Below are positions 1 through 8,867 of a DNA stretch of 64,000 nt, in pieces. The stretch is from positions 41,516 through 105,515 of the forward strand of contig CAZWHQ010000008.1 in assembly GCA_964633715.1 (NCBI GenBank), read 5' to 3'. The stretch's first letter is position 1; every line of letters starts with the position of its first letter. The notes below the pieces were generated by a model. That model searched no databases. It saw only the letters and a program-made list of their open reading frames with translations, and was not told the DNA's origin. The translations under genes and the position numbers were made by a program. The stretch is from JAUWVG01 sp964633715 (GTDB lineage Bacteria; Acidobacteriota; Aminicenantia; Aminicenantales; Aminicenantaceae).

Positions 1-363
1 TTTTCGGGATACATCCTCATAACCTTTAAACTGGATATTCCGTATGAACAGGTTTTTTGTAAGAGAGAAAGTCAGGTCCAATTTAGGACCATCTCCAATA
101 GAAACCTGGACATCCGAAAAAAGCCCCGACTGATAAATATTTTTGACAACATCTCTTATGACCTTCAAGGAAAAAATGTCTCCAGGAGTGATAGGGATAA
201 GCTCTTCTAGTTCCCCCTTCCTAGTTTCACCGTCTATCAATACAAAAATGTTGTTTATAAGTCTATTTTCAACTTTGACCTGGCTGAATATATGGAAAGG
301 TTTGATAGAGAAGAGCAGGACCAAAAGACATAAGATCATGAAAAAGCGACTTTTTCTTTCCAT
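1..363 (-). CDS. TamA/BamA-family outer-membrane assembly protein, N-terminal part only
   Basis: Partial: the gene runs off the left edge. The visible 121 residues start with a hydrophobic signal segment (MERKSRFFMILCLLVLLFSI). A POTRA-like stretch follows, with the usual pattern of an acidic strand, a helix (VIRDVVKNIYQSGLFSDVQV) and a second strand. That helix-to-SGLF pattern is characteristic of POTRA domains in the Omp85 family. The ATG lies one base beyond the TAA of the TamB-like gene, so the two are translationally coupled. A TamB-TamA pair suggests a role in outer-membrane protein or lipid transport. The beta-barrel is outside the window, so TamA and BamA cannot be separated directly; the TamB neighbour favours TamA. 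Confidence 0.8.
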   Translation of the reverse strand, partial: MERKSRFFMILCLLVLLFSIKPFHIFSQVKVENRLINNIFVLIDGETRKGELEELIPITPGDIFSLKVIRDVVKNIYQSGLFSDVQVSIGDGPKLDLTFSLTKNLFIRNIQFKGYEDVSRK

Positions 364-364
364 G

Positions 365-3300
365 TTAGAATCTTTTATGAATTTTGATATCGATACTGAT
401 CCTGCCCTTCTCGTCCCGTGTACCCACAATAGACAGGTCATTAGTCAACTCCCATTCTATTCTTACAATCTCCTCTCTTTGAGTTGTCAGATTCGTCGAG
501 TAGAGAATGAAAAAGTTCCTGGAAATTCTTTTTCCAAGAGTTAGTCTGGCTGCGATTTCCGATGAAGAACCCAAAACAAAAGGATCAATCCTAAAACGAT
601 CAAGACGGAAAAGTTTGTCCGCACTCTTTTTGGCCTGTTCTGAAAGTTGAAAGCTCACCAAAGACGCAGTGCTCTGTTGTGTACTTCTGTCATAGCGGTA
701 AGTGCGCCGAAATGATTCTCCCAAAGCCAATAGGGCCAGTACATCCTCTGGAGGAAGAGGTGGAGAAGAGCTGAACTCAGGATTAAGTTTATCCAGCAGG
801 CCATCTAATGAAAAAGTGACCCTAAAGTCTTTGACATATGTCTCTCCGGTAAAACTCAAGTAGGGTTCAATAGTTACAGGATTCGAAAAGCTGACTCTCC
901 CTCGAACGATGTCAAATTTTCTGTCTTGGAAAAAAACATGACCTTCCAAAGCATCGATATCCCCAAGCACAATTGGCAGCCTCACATTCCCAGAAACGGT
1001 TAAATCAAACCTGCCTCTAATCCTGCCCAACGTATTTTCCATCCAAGCATTGTCATCCGCATGAAGGCGGATATTTAAATTGAGATCATCAAAAAAGCTT
1101 TCCGCTCTATCAAATTGAAAATAAGGAGTGGAATAAAAAACAAATCTTTCATCAAACTCCCGCTGCCAGGACAATCTTTGGATATCAAAATCTCCGTTTA
1201 GAACAAAACGGTCTGAATCCTTGATTAAATTCAAGCTCCCTTCAACAACCGCTTGTGTCCTTTCAAGAGGAGAAAGGAGAAGATTTTTTCCTTCCATTCT
1301 CAGATCGATCATCTCAACTCCGTTTTTCCCTAACTGCAAAATCCCTTCTCCCTGAACATCTCCTCCCCCCATTTTCCCCTGCAGCGACCGGAGAGTCAGC
1401 GTTTTATTTTCAACAAAAATGAGTCCGGAATAATCACGCAATGCATGGGCAAACTTGGGAATGGGAAAAACAGAGCCTTGAAAATCAATGGCTCCCTTTA
1501 CCTCAAGAGAATGAGCATAATTTTTTAGTTCTCCAAGATAATTGATGCGGCCTTCAGCTCCTTGCCATGGCATAATAAGGTCTAATTTACTGAAAAAACC
1601 TCGAATCTCACCTGTGACAATCTCCGAAGATAAAGGAATATTCAGTGCAACATGAAAATCATTTTCTCCTGGAAGAAAGGTTCCATCAAGAGACACCTGG
1701 ATCTTTTCTTCGGAGAAACCCAGCGTGACCTCGCCTTCTGCTTCTGTCTCCTGGAATGGTTCTAGTCGCAGAGGTTTTATGACAAATTTTCCAGAGGAAA
1801 AATCTTGACCGAAAATTCCTTCTCCTTTGAGATCCAACGAGAGAATTCCCTCAGCAGACGGAAAGATTGAAGTCAAATTGATGTTTTCTGTCAAAATATC
1901 AATTTTGAATTGTTTTTGTAAAAACGCCAGTGAAGTCGATCCCTTTACATGGCCCCCATGAAGCTGGCATTCAAGATCTGAGAAAGAGAGAGTGTTATCC
2001 TCCCAATCTACTCGTCCCTGGAGTTGAGTTAAGAGCTGGCCAATAAAATCCACAGACAGGCTTGAAAAACTTCCATGGACATGGATATGGCTATCTTCTC
2101 CAAGAAGTTTGAATTCTCCTGTTGCAAGTCCTTGAATGGGGAGATTAACATTAAGTAAAGGGAGAAGGTGTTCTACATCTCCCCTCTCAACATAAATATT
2201 CCCTTCAACCTTTTTGTCTTTTGCTGATACTTGGATATGTCCTTGTGCTGACGGATCGTCAAAAGCGAAATTTCCGTAGAATTCATTCCCGCTAAATTCA
2301 CCATCTCCTGTAACAGATTGTAAATCAAATTGTGCAAATCCCGCCGGAGATAATGAAAAATCTCCGCGTACATCAGGAGCCTCTATTTCTCCAAAAATAT
2401 AGATATTTGTCTCCCCGGATCCCCTGATCTCAGGAAATACGAATTCCTGATTCAATATTTGTGACGTGAATTCACGTGCCTGTTTGACATCGGAAACATT
2501 TCCCTTGAGTTTAATATCAAGAGTTTGTCCGAGTCGAACATAGGCCTGGGCTTCCAACTCGGCAAAATGAGTGACAAGGTTCTCTGAGGAGACAACCACA
2601 TCATTCCGGCCATTCCAATTCACATGCACTCGCCCTTGAAGAGGATATTCAGAAGGTTTTATTTCTTGGATATCATCCTTGAATTCTGCATCAACCGTTA
2701 AAGTTTTATTTTCAACGGTAAAATTCCCCCATGTCCCCGAAGACACTGGCCAAGGTAATAAAAGAAACTTCATAACGGGATCAACATGAACGCCTGTTGC
2801 CACACCCTGAACTTTTTTATCCTTAAATCTGATCTCCAATTGTTCTGGTGTATACCCACGTCTTCGTATATTGATCCCCACTCGGCCGCCAGCCGTACTA
2901 TCAAAGTTGACCGTCCCGTCGATCCTTCCCATATTTACACTGTTTAAGTTAATGGTGTGACTGGAAAAATTTGCATCAAAATGAATATTATTGTCTTTGC
3001 GAACAATATTCCCCTTCCCATCTGCCTCTCCTTCCCATACAAAAGGGAGGTTGAGTGAACGGGCAATCAAATCCGATTTGACATTAAAGGAGCTTGTCAA
3101 GTTGAACTCTGGATTCAAAGGATTTGTCAGGCGCCCCTGAGCCCGGAAAATCACAGATGGACCGTTGATTCGCAGCTTTTTGATATTGACGTTCTCTCCC
3201 TGTCCTTCAAGAGAAAGGCTTAAAGTCCCTTCGATAGGATTCTGATTTACATTGGAGTAATAAACAGCTTCACTGCTCTCTACCAAAAGAGAATACAAAT

Positions 3301-3781
3301 CTCTTTTTTGACTAAGTTTCGCATTGATTTTTTTGGCCTGCAACCGCTCTTTTTTTCCCCAGTAATACAGCTCTCCATTTCTAATCCACCCTTTTTCTAA
3401 AGCAAAAGGCAGGTTGAATTGAAAAGGTAACTGTTCCTGGCTTTCTCTCTCTATGGACGACTCATAAAACCTGAAAGTGGGATTTTCAATAAACACCTGA
3501 AATGGTTTTTCTCTCGACAAAAGAGCTTGAAAAGATATCCGAACAGAAATTTTGCTGGCTGAAAAAAATGGGGAAGACGATGTTGACCGCGCATCATCGA
3601 TGATCAATGTAGGAGGAAAAATGTTGAGATGAAGGTGGGCATAGTCAAAACTGGCTTGAATTTGTTTTTTTACCTGGCGGAGAAATATGCTCTTTACGAC
3701 TAGACCTGCCCCAATAAGAATAAAAAGAATGACACCTAATATGATCAGGGATTTAAACGTCCTTTTCCGTTTCCTTCTCAT
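365..3781 (-). CDS. tamB: TamB-like translocation/assembly module protein (DUF490)
   Basis: About 1,138 residues, typical of TamB/AsmA-like proteins. A basic start (MRRKRKRTFKSL) leads into one transmembrane anchor. A very long beta-rich periplasmic region follows, expected to form a hydrophobic groove (bridge-like lipid transfer protein). The last ~300 residues match the DUF490/TamB C-terminal pattern, for example DIDALEGHVFFQDRKFDIVR and PPLPPEDVLALLALGES. I placed the start at the ATG just before MRRKRKR, because the longer reading overlaps the biotin-carrier gene and adds 34 unlikely residues. It ends one base before the TamA-like gene. Function is inferred from the family: inner-to-outer membrane lipid or outer-membrane-protein transport with TamA. 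Confidence 0.88.
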   Translation of the reverse strand: MRRKRKRTFKSLIILGVILFILIGAGLVVKSIFLRQVKKQIQASFDYAHLHLNIFPPTLIIDDARSTSSSPFFSASKISVRISFQALLSREKPFQVFIENPTFRFYESSIERESQEQLPFQFNLPFALEKGWIRNGELYYWGKKERLQAKKINAKLSQKRDLYSLLVESSEAVYYSNVNQNPIEGTLSLSLEGQGENVNIKKLRINGPSVIFRAQGRLTNPLNPEFNLTSSFNVKSDLIARSLNLPFVWEGEADGKGNIVRKDNNIHFDANFSSHTINLNSVNMGRIDGTVNFDSTAGGRVGINIRRRGYTPEQLEIRFKDKKVQGVATGVHVDPVMKFLLLPWPVSSGTWGNFTVENKTLTVDAEFKDDIQEIKPSEYPLQGRVHVNWNGRNDVVVSSENLVTHFAELEAQAYVRLGQTLDIKLKGNVSDVKQAREFTSQILNQEFVFPEIRGSGETNIYIFGEIEAPDVRGDFSLSPAGFAQFDLQSVTGDGEFSGNEFYGNFAFDDPSAQGHIQVSAKDKKVEGNIYVERGDVEHLLPLLNVNLPIQGLATGEFKLLGEDSHIHVHGSFSSLSVDFIGQLLTQLQGRVDWEDNTLSFSDLECQLHGGHVKGSTSLAFLQKQFKIDILTENINLTSIFPSAEGILSLDLKGEGIFGQDFSSGKFVIKPLRLEPFQETEAEGEVTLGFSEEKIQVSLDGTFLPGENDFHVALNIPLSSEIVTGEIRGFFSKLDLIMPWQGAEGRINYLGELKNYAHSLEVKGAIDFQGSVFPIPKFAHALRDYSGLIFVENKTLTLRSLQGKMGGGDVQGEGILQLGKNGVEMIDLRMEGKNLLLSPLERTQAVVEGSLNLIKDSDRFVLNGDFDIQRLSWQREFDERFVFYSTPYFQFDRAESFFDDLNLNIRLHADDNAWMENTLGRIRGRFDLTVSGNVRLPIVLGDIDALEGHVFFQDRKFDIVRGRVSFSNPVTIEPYLSFTGETYVKDFRVTFSLDGLLDKLNPEFSSSPPLPPEDVLALLALGESFRRTYRYDRSTQQSTASLVSFQLSEQAKKSADKLFRLDRFRIDPFVLGSSSEIAARLTLGKRISRNFFILYSTNLTTQREEIVRIEWELTNDLSIVGTRDEKGRISIDIKIHKRF

Positions 3782-3815
3782 AAGATTATTCTTATTTGTG
3801 GATGGGGATTTTTTT

Positions 3816-4307
3816 TCACTCCACAGAAAAAAGGAGTGCCCCGGTTTCCACGGATTCTCCCGCGTGGGGAAAAATGCGGACAATCTGTCCTTTTTGAGGA
3901 GATTTTATTTCATTCTGCATCTTCATGGCCTCAAGAATTAAAACGGCTTGGCCTTCTTGAACATTTTCCCCTTCTTGGGCCAACACCTTTATAATTTTTC
4001 CAGGCATAGATGTTTTGACATCTCTTTTTTTTTGCTCAGTGTTTCGATCTCTTAAAATTTGATGAGTTGACTTCTTTTTTACCTTAAAACTCTTCCCGTT
4101 AATGAATACAGAAAAAGAGTTCAACTTCGAATTAAATACGACTGAGTAAATCTTTCCATCTATGCTTAAAAGAACCTCATTTTCATCCAAAAACTCGAAC
4201 GACACTTGATGATCCTTTTTTCCAAGAGAGACGAGGAGTTCGTTCTTATCCTGTTTTACAAGTTCCAACATGTATTCTTTATCTTCAATCCATAAAAAGA
4301 TATTCAT
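3816..4307 (-). CDS. Biotin carboxyl carrier subunit of acyl-CoA carboxylase
   Basis: 163 residues. The C-terminal ~75 residues are a biotinyl/lipoyl domain with the canonical EAMKM motif; the biotinylated Lys is about residue 129, and it is preceded by MPGKIIKV as in other carriers. The N-terminal half is a small domain typical of acyl-CoA carboxylase carriers. The start overlaps the end of the biotin carboxylase gene (TAATATG arrangement), showing coupling. With the two upstream genes it forms a three-subunit enzyme of the propionyl-/methylmalonyl-CoA carboxylase type. Substrate is not determined by sequence alone. Confidence 0.9.
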   Translation of the reverse strand: MNIFLWIEDKEYMLELVKQDKNELLVSLGKKDHQVSFEFLDENEVLLSIDGKIYSVVFNSKLNSFSVFINGKSFKVKKKSTHQILRDRNTEQKKRDVKTSMPGKIIKVLAQEGENVQEGQAVLILEAMKMQNEIKSPQKGQIVRIFPHAGESVETGALLFSVE

Positions 4308-4308
4308 A

Positions 4309-5820
4309 TTAAAGCCTGTTTGAAAAGTTTAACAACCGCCCTTGAAATTTCCAATTGCTTTTTCGTTTAAATTTATTGGAGGACAGGATGGCCTGACTCT
4401 CTTGATAGCTTTTTATTCCTGCTGCAATCAAGGCAACAGTTTTTTCTTCTGCATCATGATCTTCAGCCACATTCTCCAGGTTGGCAATAAAATGTGTGTT
4501 GTAGTCCCCAGAAATAAAATTTGGATGTTGGAGAATTCGTTTGAAAAAAGGAATAGTGGTTTTGATCCCATAGACATGGTATTCAGAAAGTGCTCTTCTC
4601 ATTCTGGTTATGGCTTCTTCTCTGGAACGCCCCCAGCTGATAAGCTTGGAAAGAAGTGGATCATATTCAAGAGGAACACGGTAGCCTTCATAAATTCCTG
4701 AATCCAAGCGGACACCTAAACCTCCTGAAGGAATCCTTAAATGTTCAATTTTTCCAGGAGATGGCATAAATTCTTGCTCAGGATCTTCTGCATAGATTCG
4801 GCATTCCATAGAATGGCCTCTTTGCTGAATCTCTTCCTGAGTAAAATCTAAGGGCCATCCAGAAGCAATTTTGATTTGGCTTTTGACCAAATCAATACCT
4901 GTCACCATTTCTGTAATGGGATGCTCCACCTGCAGCCTTGTATTCATTTCTAAAAAAAAGATATTTTTGTCTTTGTCCACGACAAACTCAACTGTTCCAG
5001 CATTCCGGTATCCAACTGCGGCTGCAGCTTGTACGGCTATCTGTCCCATCTTATTCCTTTTTTCCTCATTGAGAAAAGGCGATGGTGTTTCTTCAATTAC
5101 TTTCTGATAACGTCTTTGAATCGAACACTCTCTTTCGCCAAGATGGACAATATTTCCCAAATGGTCAGCTAGGATCTGAATCTCGATATGATGGGGCTCT
5201 TGGATGTATTTTTCTACATAGATTGAAGAATCATTAAAACTCGATAACGCTTCAGATTGGGCAAGCTCGAAGGCTGGCATAAGATCTGTGCTATCCTGAA
5301 CACGCCTCAACCCCTTTCCTCCACCTCCTGCTGCAGCTTTCAACAGCACAGGAAAACCAATGGAATCTACCGCGGACTCAAGTTCCCTCTTATCCTTTAC
5401 GGATTTCAAAACTCCTGGAATAATGGGAATCCCGGCATCAGCCATCATTTGACGTGAAGCAACCTTGTTGCCCATCAGTCTCATCGGTTCTTGAGGAGGT
5501 CCAATGAAGACAATCCCTTCCTTTTCACAGCGCTTGACGATCTCTGGATTTTCGGCAAGAAAACCGTATCCGGGATGGATGGCCTGCGCCTTGCATTTCT
5601 GAGCTACGGAAATAATTTTGTCTATATTGAGATAACTTTCTACCGGCTTGGCTTCACCTATAAAATAGGCTTCATCCGCCAGTTTGACATGGAGGGCCAT
5701 CCTGTCAACTTGGGAAAAAACAACGGCAGGAATAATCCCCATCTCCCGGCAAGCTCGGATAATTCTGACTGCAATCTCCCCTCTATTGACGATCAGGATT
5801 TTCTTGAATAATTTCGGCAT
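4309..5820 (-). CDS. Biotin carboxylase subunit (acetyl/propionyl-CoA carboxylase)
   Basis: 503 residues. It catalyses ATP-dependent carboxylation of biotin on the carrier protein. Visible motifs are the N-terminal KILIVNRGEIAVRIIRACRE, the ATP-grasp glycine loop KAAAGGGGKGLR, the EMNTRLQVEHPITE signature around residues 285-300, and RQ-type C-terminal biotin carboxylase residues. I use the ATG before PKLFKK because homologues start there; the 21 residues upstream overlap the carboxyltransferase gene. It lies between the carboxyltransferase gene (7-bp gap) and the biotin carrier gene (1-bp gap), so one transcript is likely. Confidence 0.92.
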   Translation of the reverse strand: MPKLFKKILIVNRGEIAVRIIRACREMGIIPAVVFSQVDRMALHVKLADEAYFIGEAKPVESYLNIDKIISVAQKCKAQAIHPGYGFLAENPEIVKRCEKEGIVFIGPPQEPMRLMGNKVASRQMMADAGIPIIPGVLKSVKDKRELESAVDSIGFPVLLKAAAGGGGKGLRRVQDSTDLMPAFELAQSEALSSFNDSSIYVEKYIQEPHHIEIQILADHLGNIVHLGERECSIQRRYQKVIEETPSPFLNEEKRNKMGQIAVQAAAAVGYRNAGTVEFVVDKDKNIFFLEMNTRLQVEHPITEMVTGIDLVKSQIKIASGWPLDFTQEEIQQRGHSMECRIYAEDPEQEFMPSPGKIEHLRIPSGGLGVRLDSGIYEGYRVPLEYDPLLSKLISWGRSREEAITRMRRALSEYHVYGIKTTIPFFKRILQHPNFISGDYNTHFIANLENVAEDHDAEEKTVALIAAGIKSYQESQAILSSNKFKRKSNWKFQGRLLNFSNRL

Positions 5821-5827
5821 AAGAAAC

Positions 5828-7378
5828 TCAAAGAGGGATGTTCCCGTGTTTTTTCGGAGGATTAGAATCTCGTTTATTTTCAAGCATACTCAAAGCGGCA
5901 ATAAGTTTAGGCCGGGTATATTTAGGTTCAATCACTTCATCGAGATAACCTTTTTCACAGGCTATATAGGGATTGGCAAATTTTTCCCTAAATTCTTCGA
6001 TTTTCCTCTGTCTGAATTCTTCAGGATTTTTTGCCCTTCCAAGTTCTTTTCGATACACAATTTTTACAGCTCCCTCAGGGCCCATCACGGCGATCTCCGC
6101 AGTCGGGTAGGCATAATTGATATCGGCTCTTATGTGTTTGGACGCCATCACACAATAGGCTCCACCGTAGGCCTTACGTGTAATGAGGGTAATTTTTGGG
6201 ACAGTTGCCTCAGAAAAAGCATAGAGGAGTTTTGCTCCATGACGGATGATGCCTCCATGCTCCTGTGAAACACCGGGAAGAAATCCAGGCACATCTTCCA
6301 GTGTGATCAACGGAATATTGAACGCATCACAGAATCGAACGAATCGGGCCCCTTTATCAGATGAATTGATATCTAACACGCCTGCTAAATGTTCTGGCTG
6401 ATTGGCCGTAATGCCTACAGATCTGCCTCCAAGCCGGCCAAATCCGATCACAATATTTTTGGCAAAATTTTTATGGACCTCAAAAAAATAATTGTCATCC
6501 AGCACATTCTTGATGATCTCCCGGATATCATAGGGCAAATTGGGATCATCAGGAACGACAAAATTCAGTTCTTCACATAGCCGATCTACAGGATCGGATG
6601 TCTCCCTGAATGGCGGATCCTCCATATTGTTATCCGGGATAAAAGACAAGAGCTCTCTGATTAAGGCCATAGTTTGCTCTTCATCCTCGGCAGAAAAATG
6701 AGCCACTCCGCTCAAAGTGTTGTGTGTGTCGGCACCGCCAAGTTCTTCCATTGTGACATCCTCATGTGTAACTTCTTTGATAACTTCCGGTCCTGTGATA
6801 AACATCCGGCTGATTCCCTGTGTCATGATGACAAAATCTGTGATAGCCGGAGAGTACACCGCACCTCCGGCACAAGGCCCCATTATTGCGGAAATTTGTG
6901 GGATGACACCCGAAGCCAGAGTATTTCGTAGAAAAATATCCGCATAACCCGCAAGACTGGCAACTCCCTCTTGTATACGGGCACCCCCAGAATCATTGAG
7001 TCCAATCATAGGAGCGCCTGCCTTCATGGCTAAATCCATGATCTTACAGACTTTCTTGCCATACGATTCACTCAAGGACCCTCCAAATACCGTGAAATCC
7101 TGTGCAAATAAGAATACCGTTCGGCCTTCAATCGTTCCATATCCTGTAACAACTCCATCTCCATAAAACTTTTTTTTGTCCATCTTAAAATCCTGGCACT
7201 GGTGGACAACAAGCTTATCCATTTCCTGGAACGAGCCTTCATCAAGAAGAAGATTGATCCTCTCTCGAGCCGTAAGTTTACCAGACTTATGCTGTGCCTG
7301 AATTCGCACTTTTCCCCCCCCCATTTCAGCTAAGCCGGCTTTTTGCTGTAAAACTTTGAGTTTTTTTTCGATAGTCAT
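5828..7378 (-). CDS. Acyl-CoA carboxylase carboxyltransferase subunit (PccB-like)
   Basis: 516 residues, full family length. It transfers the carboxyl group from carboxybiotin to an acyl-CoA, or the reverse in decarboxylation. Both crotonase-fold halves are present. The first has KLTARERINLLLDEGSF and a GGSLSESYGKK region with oxyanion-type glycines (GPCAGGAVYSPA). The second has GGRSVGITANQPEHLAGVLD and a second glycine-rich turn (KAYGGAYCVM). It is closer to propionyl-/methylmalonyl-CoA carboxyltransferases than to AccA/AccD. There is no strong Shine-Dalgarno site at the ATG, but the N-terminus matches the family. No methylmalonyl-CoA mutase or epimerase is in view. Confidence 0.92.
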   Translation of the reverse strand: MTIEKKLKVLQQKAGLAEMGGGKVRIQAQHKSGKLTARERINLLLDEGSFQEMDKLVVHQCQDFKMDKKKFYGDGVVTGYGTIEGRTVFLFAQDFTVFGGSLSESYGKKVCKIMDLAMKAGAPMIGLNDSGGARIQEGVASLAGYADIFLRNTLASGVIPQISAIMGPCAGGAVYSPAITDFVIMTQGISRMFITGPEVIKEVTHEDVTMEELGGADTHNTLSGVAHFSAEDEEQTMALIRELLSFIPDNNMEDPPFRETSDPVDRLCEELNFVVPDDPNLPYDIREIIKNVLDDNYFFEVHKNFAKNIVIGFGRLGGRSVGITANQPEHLAGVLDINSSDKGARFVRFCDAFNIPLITLEDVPGFLPGVSQEHGGIIRHGAKLLYAFSEATVPKITLITRKAYGGAYCVMASKHIRADINYAYPTAEIAVMGPEGAVKIVYRKELGRAKNPEEFRQRKIEEFREKFANPYIACEKGYLDEVIEPKYTRPKLIAALSMLENKRDSNPPKKHGNIPL

Positions 7379-7395
7379 TTTACTTAAGAAAAATT

Positions 7396-8043
7396 TTAAA
7401 CTTTTTTAACTTTTTTCCAGTCCTTCAGAAATTTATCCATTCCGATATCCGTTAAGGGGTGTTTCACCAATTTCTCTAAAATGGAAAACGGAACGGTGGC
7501 TATATCTGCTCCCATCATCGCAGATTCGATAAAATGGAGAGGATGTCTGATGCTGGCCACTATCACTTCACTGTCAAAACCATAGTTATTCACAATCGTG
7601 ACAATTTGGTCGACCAGATCCAAACCATCAAAAGAAATGTCATCCAACCTGCCAACAAATGGGCTGAGATACCGAGAACCGGATTTGGCTGCAAGCAAAG
7701 CCTGAGACGATGAAAAAATCAAAGTCGTATTGACCGGAATCCCTTCCGCAGCAAGGACTTTTGTCGCTTTGAGTCCTTCCAAGCAAATAGGGATTTTCAC
7801 GACAACGTTGTCTGCTATCTTGGCGAGTCGCCTCGCTTCCTTAATAATAGCTTCAGCCTTGGTGGAAACACTTTCAACACTGACAGGTCCAGGGACAAGA
7901 TTGCATATTTTTTTTATCAAGACATCAAATTTCTGATTTTCTTTTGAGACAAGCGTGGGATTGGTTGTGACTCCATCGACAAGTCCCCAGCTGGCCGCTT
8001 CTTTGATGTGTTCCAAGTTAGCTGTATCCAGGAAAATTTTCAT
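7396..8043 (-). CDS. Transaldolase / fructose-6-phosphate aldolase-like protein
   Basis: 215 residues, the short (FSA/TalC) class of the transaldolase family, a TIM barrel. The start MKIFLDTANLEHIKEA and the TTNPTLVSK motif are signature sequences. The Schiff-base Lys is K83 in NVVVKIPIC. The ATG is fixed by a near-perfect Shine-Dalgarno sequence (GGAGGTGATT, 5-nt spacing after GGAGG). Short-class proteins can be either transaldolases or fructose-6-phosphate aldolases, so the exact reaction is open. It may feed pentose-phosphate interconversion. It precedes the carboxylase genes by 17 bp. Confidence 0.9.
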   Translation of the reverse strand: MKIFLDTANLEHIKEAASWGLVDGVTTNPTLVSKENQKFDVLIKKICNLVPGPVSVESVSTKAEAIIKEARRLAKIADNVVVKIPICLEGLKATKVLAAEGIPVNTTLIFSSSQALLAAKSGSRYLSPFVGRLDDISFDGLDLVDQIVTIVNNYGFDSEVIVASIRHPLHFIESAMMGADIATVPFSILEKLVKHPLTDIGMDKFLKDWKKVKKV

Positions 8044-8099
8044 AATCACCTCCGATTGTATATATAAATAAACTCAATCGTTCTGACTATTCGATTGTA

Positions 8100-8867
8100 T
8101 TATTTCTTGATGGACATCACAACATTCGAAAGGGTTCCAATCCCCGTGATCTGGACATCCACTCGATCTCCTGGAATCATGGGCCCTACACCAGATGGTG
8201 TCCCTGTCGTGATGATGTCACCCGGATTGAGGGTCATAATATTCGAAACAAACCGAATGCAGTATGGAATTGAAAATATAAGGTTCTTTGTATTGCCTGA
8301 CTGCCGAAGTTTTCCATTGAGAAATGTCTTCACTTTCAGCTGTGAAGGATCTATGTCGGTCGCGATACAAGGACCGAACGCCGCAAATGTGTCAAAGGAT
8401 TTGGCACGAGTAAATTGGCCGTCCTTCTCCTGGAGGTCGCGTGCGGTCACATCATTGAAGCAGGTGTACCCCAGGATATACTTGTCCACATCATCTTCCT
8501 TCGATAAAAGAGAGGCTTGCTTTTTAATAACAACAGCCAATTCTCCCTCATAATCGACGCGCTTAGCCATCTTGGGGTAAACGATGATGTCATTAGGACC
8601 GCAAACGGCAGAGGACGGCATTAAAAAAACCAAAGGCTCTTTGGGTAGGGCCTTTCCGCGTTCCATCGCATGATCTTTGTAATTAACTCCAATGGCAACG
8701 ATCTTTGAAGGTTTGACCGGAGGACAAAGTATCACCTCACCAATAGGGATACTTGTGTTTTTCACCTTAAAGGATCTGAAGGGTGAACCTTCTAAAGGAT
8801 AGAGACCTTCTTCCTCTAAGATTCCATAGGAAATTTTCTTTTTGAATTTATATCGGTAGATTTTCAT
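8100..8867 (-). CDS. Fumarylacetoacetate hydrolase (FAH) family protein
   Basis: 255 residues. The FAH fold is recognised by PSKIVAIGVNYKDHAMERGK, the metal-binding glutamates in RVDYEGELAVVI, the FNDVTARDLQ motif, and the C-terminal LNPGDIITTGTPSGVGPM. Family members hydrolyse or decarboxylate acylpyruvate-like compounds (acylpyruvase, HpaG-type isomerase/decarboxylase). The N-terminal ~50 residues form the usual FAH N-terminal domain. Its ATG overlaps the TGA of the upstream lipoprotein gene (ATGA). Substrate is not predictable from context; oxaloacetate decarboxylase or acylpyruvase activity is plausible. Confidence 0.88.
   Translation of the reverse strand: MKIYRYKFKKKISYGILEEEGLYPLEGSPFRSFKVKNTSIPIGEVILCPPVKPSKIVAIGVNYKDHAMERGKALPKEPLVFLMPSSAVCGPNDIIVYPKMAKRVDYEGELAVVIKKQASLLSKEDDVDKYILGYTCFNDVTARDLQEKDGQFTRAKSFDTFAAFGPCIATDIDPSQLKVKTFLNGKLRQSGNTKNLIFSIPYCIRFVSNIMTLNPGDIITTGTPSGVGPMIPGDRVDVQITGIGTLSNVVMSIKK

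Noticed and set aside
143..544. Plus-strand frame at the left edge
   Set aside because: Antisense to the TamA/TamB junction, which is well supported.
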